Below are positions 56,342 to 64,000 of a stretch of DNA of 64,000 nt, in pieces. Source of the stretch: Ectobius pallidus (taxonomy: Eukaryota > Arthropoda > Insecta > Blattodea > Ectobiidae); contig CAXKWD010000006.1 of NCBI GenBank assembly GCA_964059195.1, positions 133,220,539 through 133,284,538 of the forward strand. Reading direction: 5' to 3'. A program made the translations under genes and the position numbers. The notes below the pieces were generated by a model that did not search any database, had not been told where the DNA came from, and saw nothing but the letters and a program-made list of their open reading frames with translations. Each line of letters opens with the position of its first letter. The first letter of the stretch is position 1.

Positions 56342-57966
56342 AAGATATGATGAACGTAGAAAAGGACATAACAGAAAACATTAATACAAAACGATTGCAT
56401 TAGGCCTAGTATGGAGGAGGACGAATGATGAAAAGTAGTATGAATGATGAATAAGTGATGCGATGGGAGCCAGCGGGAAGAAACAGGAAAGGAAAACCAA
56501 GCCAAAATATGATGAACGAAGTGAAAAAGCGTATGGAACTGAAAGGACTATAGAAGAAGATATTTTAGGCACTTATGGAGAGGAAAAAAAGATATTTCAT
56601 TACTGTATATGTAAATATATGTATGGTGTAAATTTTTGTTGAGAAAACTACAGTATTGTAGAATATTCTAATAAAAAGTTATTATTGTTATACTATGAGA
56701 AAATATGTTAATGTGAAAGAATATATGATATTCTCCTAATTAAACACAAGCAGAATATTTTAACAATTATTTTGCAATAATATAAACATTCGTGTTCTTA
56801 TCATACAGGAAATAAAGACACGTAACCAATTTAGTTAATACATTTTTGTAGTTTTAAATCTAAAGCAAAACTAGGTTAGTTCGTCTAGTCTTGCTTTATG
56901 TGTGAATAAGATTTTGGATATCGCTTGTGGGCCTTTGCAGGGATAGTTTTACCTTCACCATATCGATCGCCCCAGGGGCCAGCATTGTCACAAATCCGGG
57001 CAGAGAGCGTGGGTATTCAGTTCGAACTTTCATGGAAATTTGATCACGAACCCGGTGCATGGGCCATGTCTATCTGGTTATACCTAAACGAGGGGCCAGA
57101 GCTGTTGTCATTGTTCTATTATGTCAGCTTCCGAAAACAAAAGTTGATTGTGGTCTATGAGCAGAGTTAACAGTGTATACACCTTGCAAATGTTGCATGC
57201 TACGTGAAGTTAGATCAACTCCAGATTCCGTTCTATAGTTAATTGCATGGTCGCGTGGCCTTTGCATGACCCCGGCTTGAAAACGCACGCGCAAATGTAT
57301 GGGGGGGGGGGAGGTGGATGTACATCATGGCCTACCCGTACTTTTTTTTTTAAACCTACCTAATCCATACTCTGTGCTACCATGCTACATCATCCCTTTC
57401 CTTCCACATCTGCGGCTTTACTGATAGCGATTTTGCAATCTGATTTACCCATCCATCCCCACCCTACTCTACCTATAACAATCCCGGTCATAACACAATT
57501 CAGGGTTTAATAACTTGCTACACACTGAAGCGACGGGGCACTGTTCTGAATAAGACCCCCACCATCATATGTGTTACCTCTTTTTGATGTGGGTTTTAAT
57601 GAGAATGGGGTGGGATGGGGGTGGGTGGTGGATTGGTTGGTTTGCGGTAATAGGTCTGTCCACTTGGTCAGAGTCCTGGCTTCGTGTCCCAGCAGCTTTG
57701 GTTGGAGATTCTAATTATTTGCCACAAACAGGCATAATGTATTGTAAACTAACATCAAAAGAGTGATTGTTTCATTTAGTCCCGTGATGAGCCAGCTTTG
57801 TTGCTCGCTGATTTCAGGTTTTAGTTGGGATGATGCTGTGATGTTAATAGAAGCGCACAAACTAGAATATTATGTTATGCATCATCCTCTTCATTATTAT
57901 TACTATGTCATGATTTCACTCTCGAACACAATGTCCGTGTTGTTTAACATCCAGTCATCCAGGTAA
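56342..57966. other. AT-rich non-coding DNA
   Basis: No gene supported. TAGGCCTA is at 56328 and 56401. A G run (57301-57311) and a G-rich patch (57605-57640) stand out from the background. Confidence 0.45.
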
Positions 57967-57968
57967 TA

Positions 57969-58482
57969 GGTTTGTTCGCAAAGCAAATCCGTGACTGCTT
58001 GAGAATTGGTTGTACTGCGCATGTCCAGTTTGTAACTTACCCGTGATTTGCACTTTGCGAACGGTTAGAAGAATTTGGAATCGATAGTTTCTGCGTTTAA
58101 TCGATATGATATGCAAATAAAATATATATTTCCCTTTAACATGTTATACATGCAATATACATCGGCAATATAAACTATATTTTGGGAAACTTTTAATTAT
58201 CTTCCATTATTCATACATATAAGTAGCCTATGCTTATAAATCTGGAGCAAGGATTTGGAGGGAGGAGTCAGGCGCGTGAAAATAGGTTACTGCGCATGTC
58301 TCTGATAACAATTCATGCTAGAGCCTGCAAACTTTTCTTATAGTACAGAAACTGTCCGTGAGAGCTTTGCGAACAGAAGATTGAAATCAGAATCACGGAT
58401 TCTCGCTTTGCGAACGCGTGTGGAGAAAGAGCGCATGCGCGAACGATTTGTTCCTGGTTTCTGACTGCTTTGCGAACAAACC
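57969..58482. mobile_element. TIR element with repeated subterminal motifs (514 bp)
   Basis: Ends GGTTTGTTCGCAAAGCA and TGCTTTGCGAACAAACC are perfect inverted repeats of 17 bp, flanked by TA on each side (57967-57968, 58483-58484). The decamer GTTCGCAAAG occurs at the left end, and its complement CTTTGCGAAC at 58053, 58365, 58406 and 58468. Several copies are followed or preceded by AATCCGTGA-type phrases. TACTGCGCATGTC is also duplicated (about 58013 and 58291). There is no transposase frame. A TA flank is compatible with Tc1/mariner-type insertion, but the superfamily is not certain. Confidence 0.82.
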
Positions 58483-58484
58483 TA

Positions 58485-60711
58485 ATATCTACTTTATAGT
58501 CACACTAGTTTGTACTGTTTGCGAGAATTAAGATATTTTTATCTTTATATTCTATACTATCCATACTTGTTTACATGCTCACCTATCATGTCTTTTCCGT
58601 CTATATATATCTATCTGTCTGCCTGTCTTGTTGTCTATTGGACCATTTATTTATCCATCCCTCGTCCAACCGTCCATATGCCTATCTTTGTACCTTAAAA
58701 TTAAAAATTTCCGCCCTAAAAGTCCGTTTGTGCCGTATTATTTTCCTTAGCTGCTAGGCTATTCTTGTATTTTATGCGTTGTTTATAATACGAGTACATT
58801 TTTTTTTCTAACGCCCAATCGTTTAAATCTGTGGATATTATATCAAATTTCAAGTTTTAGTGTTACTGGAATATCAGTTTAGCTACTAGCTATTAGACTG
58901 ATGAGATTTTTGTCCAGATGTACCACTTTACTTATATCCAGTATTATTTTGGCCAGTTCTTTCTTAAAATAAAAAAAACGAAACGTTATCTCACAGAATA
59001 GTTTTTTTTTCTTCTTAGCGAAGTGAGGTCCTGTCTCAACTCGACCGTTCAGTATTTCGTTTGTTTGTAAATTTGGTTTTTACGCTGTCACGTCCAACCA
59101 CATTGTTTAATTTTCTTCCGTTTTCTAGAACCATGTTGAAATAGATTTTTGACTAACTGTAGAGGTTTACCGGCAAACGAAGGGCAAAGGGCTTTTGGGG
59201 GGACACTAGGTGAACGACTAGTATTAATGTCTCTAAAATTAAGAATATGTAAAGTCATGTAAAATAAAACTGAGTATTTCCTTTTTATATTACGAATAGG
59301 AGCTACATCAAGCTTTAAGAGAGTATGACAATATAGTCAGTTAGTTTAGATATGATTTTAGTGTACCGGTAGTTTGCTAGTATAGTGTAATTGTTACTTC
59401 CCATTTGCTTCCATGGATCTTTATTCACCTTGGTAGAACAGTAATGGAAATGTAGAATCAGCGGGAACGTGATAGGAACCAATCAAGAGATCCCTAAAAA
59501 AGTGTCAAAACCATGTCCTTTGTAATACTGTACTAATATTAACATATTTTGCGGAAACTTAGCCTAATCCTGCTGGATTCAAGTCCCCTAGCCACTCCGC
59601 TACGAATGCGTCTACTGAATAGGTACTATATTTTGGAAACAAACATGGGGATGTTTTGAATGAATGATAAGAATTCGTTTTAGATGTGGTATTCAGCGAT
59701 AGAATTTTTATTAGACAATAGGGTAAATCCCTTCAGCTACATTTATGAAGCACTTAAACCATTCACTGGTAGAACAGAACAATATTTTGCTGTAAATGAT
59801 AAACGCACCAGGAGGCATTGACACAATAGGAGTAGAGATTACAGTAACCATTGGTATTCCAAACACTCTTTGTAATGGGGCGCGAATATTTTTGGTGAAA
59901 AAAAGTTGATTTTCAGTTTTCAACGAGAATGCTTGTAAATGCTTTGAATGATTTTAACTGGATTGTTAATGTTTGGTGGCGATTTATAATTTTGATGTGA
60001 CGTTGCATACAATTATACTCATTTTCAGAGCGGATTCAAATATTTACGGCTGGTGAAGTGGAAAGGGTGAGTGAGAATAGGGATATATAAAATGATATAA
60101 ACATTCATTTTTAATGTAGGGATAAATAACACAGATAATAGTCATTTTTGTAAGTGGTGGTCGCTAGCTGCATCATTGTAATAGCTCGAGTCTCCATTCA
60201 TAGATCAAGTACTGTCCTATTATGATGTTATCACTTTTCATTTGTGATTTCTTAACGCTCTGTAAAAGTCATCAAACATAAAAGTGCGAGAAAATATTTT
60301 CAGATGACTTCAGTCTGACCTAAACAGTTGGAGACAATCACATTTACTGAATTAGGTTTCAGTAATAATTCAGCCTCACCATGAAAGCTCTTCAACAGAA
60401 ACAGAAAAAAAACTGAAGTAACTGAAATATATGGTGATGCTAGTAGGCCTATTTAAAATGGAACGAGCACCGAAAAAATAAAATACTTTGCATGCATAAA
60501 CATAAATTACGGGGGGGGGGGGAAATGGATACAAATCTAATTTTTATTTTTATTTTTTATTTATTAATTTTTTATATTTTTTGGGCGTTACAAAGATCTG
60601 CACGGCAGAAATTGGCCGACCGTGAGGCGGGTTGCTTCCTTCTTCCTCCTATATGCTTATGCAATATTTGTTCTGCAGTGTTCTTGAAACGTAATGCTAT
60701 TTTATAACAAT
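58485..60711. other. AT-rich non-coding DNA
   Basis: No gene supported. TAGGCCTA is at 60444-60451 and a run of 12 G at 60511-60522. A reverse-complement phrase near 59575-59610 (GTAGCGGAGTGGCTAGGGGA) looks like a tRNA-type SINE head with a damaged B region. Confidence 0.45.
60511..60522. repeat. G homopolymer
   Basis: Twelve consecutive G in AT-rich surroundings. Confidence 0.9.
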
Positions 60712-60719
60712 AACTAATC

Positions 60720-60817
60720 CAGGGCTATTCAACTGGCGGCCTATGGAACTTTTTATTGCGGCCCAATACAGCACGCGTTACCATAGGCATAAGTTATAAC
60801 TGTTGAGGCCGAATTAA

Positions 60818-60877
<60 letters not shown>

Positions 60878-61444
60878 TATTATTATTATTATTATCTGTA
60901 TTTTCCATCTTGTCAAAAGTTGTCAAATGAAGTGTGATTTTTTCTTTTATTTTGTGAGGATATCGAAATGATTATTCAAAAATTTTCATCAAGGTTTTCT
61001 GATTACGAAAAACTCAAAATAATAAGATGTCTCTTCGTAACGATCCTTTGAAGATAATCGAGGATAAACTATCAGAGTTTCAACTTGAACTGTGTAATTT
61101 TCATTGTGATTAGATTATTTAAATTAGGAAATGCCAATCTTGTAGATCAGGTGAGATTTCTGTCAGTAAATAGAATTACTATTAGTTTCATTGAAATTGT
61201 AAACTGGTGTGAGAAAAAGTACATTTAGTGAAGACGAACATTTTCTCTTCATCTGTCATTGTTTATAACATCTACCAATGAATCATGATACATACAGTAC
61301 AATAGTATTCATGGATCATATTTCTATGTGATAAGTCAACTGAACAAGTTAAATCTAATCAAAATTAAGTAATTTTCGTGCGGCCCTCAAGATGACTTGT
61401 CTAAATACAATTGGCCCCAGTTCCTCTAAAGTTGGACAGGCCTG
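60720..61444. mobile_element. hAT-like element with internal (AAT)n (725 bp)
   Basis: The left end CAGGGCTATTCAACTGGCGG and right end reading AGTTGGACAGGCCTG (reverse complement CAGGCCTGTCCAACT) form diverged terminal inverted repeats. GCGGCC lies inside each end. The flanks AACTAATC (60712-60719) and AACTAATT (61445-61452) match at 7 of 8, an 8-bp hAT-type duplication. The interior holds an (AAT)n/(ATT)n array and no transposase frame, so it is a non-autonomous or internally decayed copy. Confidence 0.78.
60816..60894. repeat. (AAT)n switching to (ATT)n
   Basis: About 20 AAT triplets run directly into about seven ATT triplets. The array is therefore an inverted repeat able to form a hairpin. 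Confidence 0.93.
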
Positions 61445-61452
61445 AACTAATT

Positions 61453-63670
61453 ACTCGGCTAGTATTGTCAACCTTTATCGCGTGTAGCTGCAAGCACTAG
61501 CATTGGGACACAAGAGTAAATTAATTAAACAATAAAACAAAAATCGTTGAGCACCAACGCGGTCCCTCTTCGGCATCACATTTAAATCACAGCAGTCATG
61601 TTACAGTAAAATATATTTTAAATTACTATTGTTTTGAATACGTACACTCCAAAATCGTTTAGCTACGTACTGCAAACGTTAGAATGCAGCATAAATTACA
61701 CACAGAGTACCATCTTGTTCCATTAATGATGTTGTTCTGCTATCATCATTAGAAATTGAAAACGTTACTGTTCACGAGGAATGATACATTGTACTCTTGT
61801 ACGTCTTTTGAATTAGCATAATATAATTGTGAATGTGAAGTGCGCTTGTTTTAGAACATGTGTGTTCAGGCTCTTGCATTACCATTTGGTAGCAATAGAA
61901 GGCTTTCAGGCCTGGAGTGTTAGCATGTGTTGTAGATTCTACAAAGTTTCGTCTGTATATGTAAATACAGTATCTATAATATATCTATATCTAACATTCC
62001 CATCGGCTTCTTCGTTACCTCCGCATGCCAAACATGAGTGAGTCAAGAAATTACAGTTTATATTAAGCTGGGAGCACATACCACTACGTCCAAAGCTTCT
62101 ATTAATACTACAGCGCAACAAATTGATGCAAGGCATCCTGAATTTAAATCTTATTATTCGGACATTTGTAGTTTATTGCTAATTTCACAATGAAAACACT
62201 TTCATTTATAGCCTCAAAGTTAGCTTTGTTTGATGCATTAGAGAAAAACGGAATAATTCTTACTGAAACTTTAGTTCACTGAAGCAAACGGGTCCCATTA
62301 AATGCGCAGACGGTCAGCGGTTACCTATATAAAAATACTGGGAACACTCGAAATGCGCACAGAACAAATTAAATTTTTAATATTGCTGACAGTAACACTT
62401 GTAGAAAAATTTAAAACCCTGAAATGTCGCGATCTTATTTAGACTAAATAGATCTCTTGCTTTTTTTTATTCATAGAACTGTACGTACCAACTTGAAAAT
62501 TTTTAAGTATAAAAAATTAATATATGTGGATTTGGATCAATGAACTTCTTAGTAAAATTTGAATGGAAAGACTCACAGGAATTTGATGTTCTATCTTTAG
62601 ATGTTGTTTGTGTGCAGTTAAAGTAGCCCCCAAATAGTCTGTTACAGGATGGTCATAATAATCATTATCTTGATCACTATGTGCACTTAGCTAATAGCCT
62701 ATGTAGTTTTTTTCTTGTATGATTATTGAGAACGTAAAGTTTAAAATGAGTTGTAAAAATTTTAATCCTGTTTCCTAACTTATTTACTCACAACTTTTGT
62801 GAGCAAAGCTTAGATTAGTCAAAACTTACATTATGTTCTTACGGAGTGTACTATGACCGTTAAAAAAGAACCACATACAATAATATTTTATTTTCCCAGG
62901 CTATGATATCATAGTCTGGAAGCCATTAGTAACGTTTATTTAACGCGTAAGGTTGGCAATAAGTTACTAGAACTGAACTAAAACTGGTTAATTTCTCCTT
63001 GTTTTGTTGGCTCTGGCTATTAGTTTGGGCGGTGCTCTGTTAGATATCATTGGCAGTTGCAAAGCGTGATTTTCCCAGAATGCTCTTCACTGTTTTTACT
63101 CTTGGTACAACGAATGCACATTCGCATACATCATTTCAAGTATATTAATCAACTTCATTTGAAACCAGTGTTGCCAACCACAAAAAAACATTTAATCTCG
63201 CTACAGGTCAGAACAAAATTCCGCTACATTCTGCTAAGAAAATAAAAACACTTTAAAAAAAATATCTGGTTTCATAATAAGTGTGAGATATCATACTAGA
63301 ATTTTAGAATTACCGTAGTTCCAAATATTCTAAGTAAATTTTAAGTATGCTGCTCTTCTATAATTTTTTAATTTTCAAAATATACTTGTAAAATATCCTG
63401 ATCTAAATAGCTTAAACAACAAACAATTTAGGTCTAAAATTAGAAAATTTATATAATTATTACTTCTGTTATCGACTATTACTGTTATAACATTTTTCAT
63501 ATTAAACTTTAAAATTTGGATAGAACTTAATTTCTTTATTTTTTACTAAAATTTGAACAAATAAATTGTTATGTATTATTGTTGTATTGCTTCGTACATT
63601 TGTATTGTAAATAGAACATGTTCTAACCTTTCATACATAACATTTTGTCATACTTCTCCAAATTATGCAT
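61453..63670. other. AT-rich non-coding DNA
   Basis: No gene or bounded element supported; the frames at 61829-62136 overlap on opposite strands and have no signatures. Confidence 0.5.
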
Positions 63671-63689
63671 TTTTTTAAAAGTAATTGTT

Positions 63690-63843
63690 TAGTATAACTA
63701 TTTCTAATATATAACTGAACCACCCCCGAACACAAGCTCTGCTTCTTCGGGGGGTGTATCAACTTTTGTATATATTTTTCGTGTACTTTGGAGTAATAAA
63801 TTGTAATTGTAATTGTAATTGTAAAAAAAAAAAAAAAAAAAAA
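63690..63843 (+). mobile_element. LINE 3' end with hairpin, (TTGTAA)n and poly(A)
   Basis: CACCCCCGAA (63722-63731) and TTCGGGGGGTG (about 63748-63758) form a GC-rich stem around a loop with AAGCTCTGCT. Downstream are GGAGTAATAAA (a polyadenylation-signal-like AATAAA), four TTGTAA units and 21 A. This layout is the 3' UTR of a non-LTR retrotransposon; the hairpin is probably recognised by its reverse transcriptase. No coding end is visible upstream, so it is a heavily 5'-truncated copy. Confidence 0.65.
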
Positions 63844-64000
63844 TACTATACGTTCAGTTAATGTTACTTCATAGTATCATTTATTGTTTTTAAGAGTATT
63901 GTAATCTTAGCGTACATCTAAACTCTTTTCCAAATAATTTTGAAGTACATTATACTCATATCTAGTGAAAAGTATAAGATTACACGAGGCACTTCATATG

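Noticed and set aside
1..64000. CRISPR array, bacterial operon or phage module
   Set aside because: Only eukaryotic repeat types are present; no regularly spaced identical repeats with unique spacers and no dense ORFs.

Overview
This window looks like AT-rich nuclear DNA from an arthropod with a large, transposon-rich genome. Coding density is almost nil: no open frame exceeds about 153 codons, and the longest is the tail of a LINE. Instead there are many tRNA-headed SINEs, LINE 3' ends, non-autonomous DNA transposons with terminal inverted repeats (TIRs) and target-site duplications (TSDs), microsatellites and poly(A) tracts. The repeat style and the heavily over-represented palindrome TAGGCCTA suggest an insect, perhaps a cockroach-like or other hemimetabolous species. 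That placement is inference, not proof.

Layout. 1-9.3 kb: a decayed LINE split by a younger poly(A) retroposon, SINE-A copies near 2.8 and 5.4 kb, and SINE-B copies near 5.8 and 8.9 kb. 11-14 kb: a LINE tail, a damaged tRNA-containing repeat, and two MITEs head to tail at a 400-bp period. 17.8-21.2 kb: a three-unit GC-rich tandem repeat, another SINE-A, a small fold-back, and a nearly perfect 176-bp-arm inverted repeat carrying two identical tRNA-like genes facing apart. 22-28 kb: mostly featureless AT-rich DNA with microsatellites. 28.2-28.95 kb: the only stretch that looks like a host gene start, a GC/CpG-rich block with several CCAAT boxes followed by a proline-rich open segment ending at a good splice donor. 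31-43.5 kb: SINEs of four kinds, a LINE ORF1 remnant, a LINE ORF2 tail and two hAT-like elements. 44-47.8 kb: a possible Helitron terminus, a small repeat-bearing ORF on the minus strand with an E-box upstream, and a third MITE copy. 49-64 kb: SINE-A with a 12-bp TSD, a mariner-like transposase tail, SINE-D, a hAT MITE with a perfect 8-bp TSD, a MITE with repeated subterminal motifs, a 725-bp hAT-like element, and a LINE 3' end with poly(A).

How the parts relate. The elements form interdependent families: LINEs supply reverse transcriptase to SINEs, and absent autonomous hAT, mariner-like and other transposases would have mobilised the short TIR elements. Comparing copies inside the window gives boundaries, TSDs and internal deletions without outside data. 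I found no complete host protein gene, no rRNA, no CRISPR array and no convincing new multi-gene system. The most unusual structures are the tRNA-bearing inverted repeat, the tandem MITE pair, the five-fold subterminal motif of the 57.97-58.48 kb element, and the triplet-periodic first-exon candidate at 28.6 kb.
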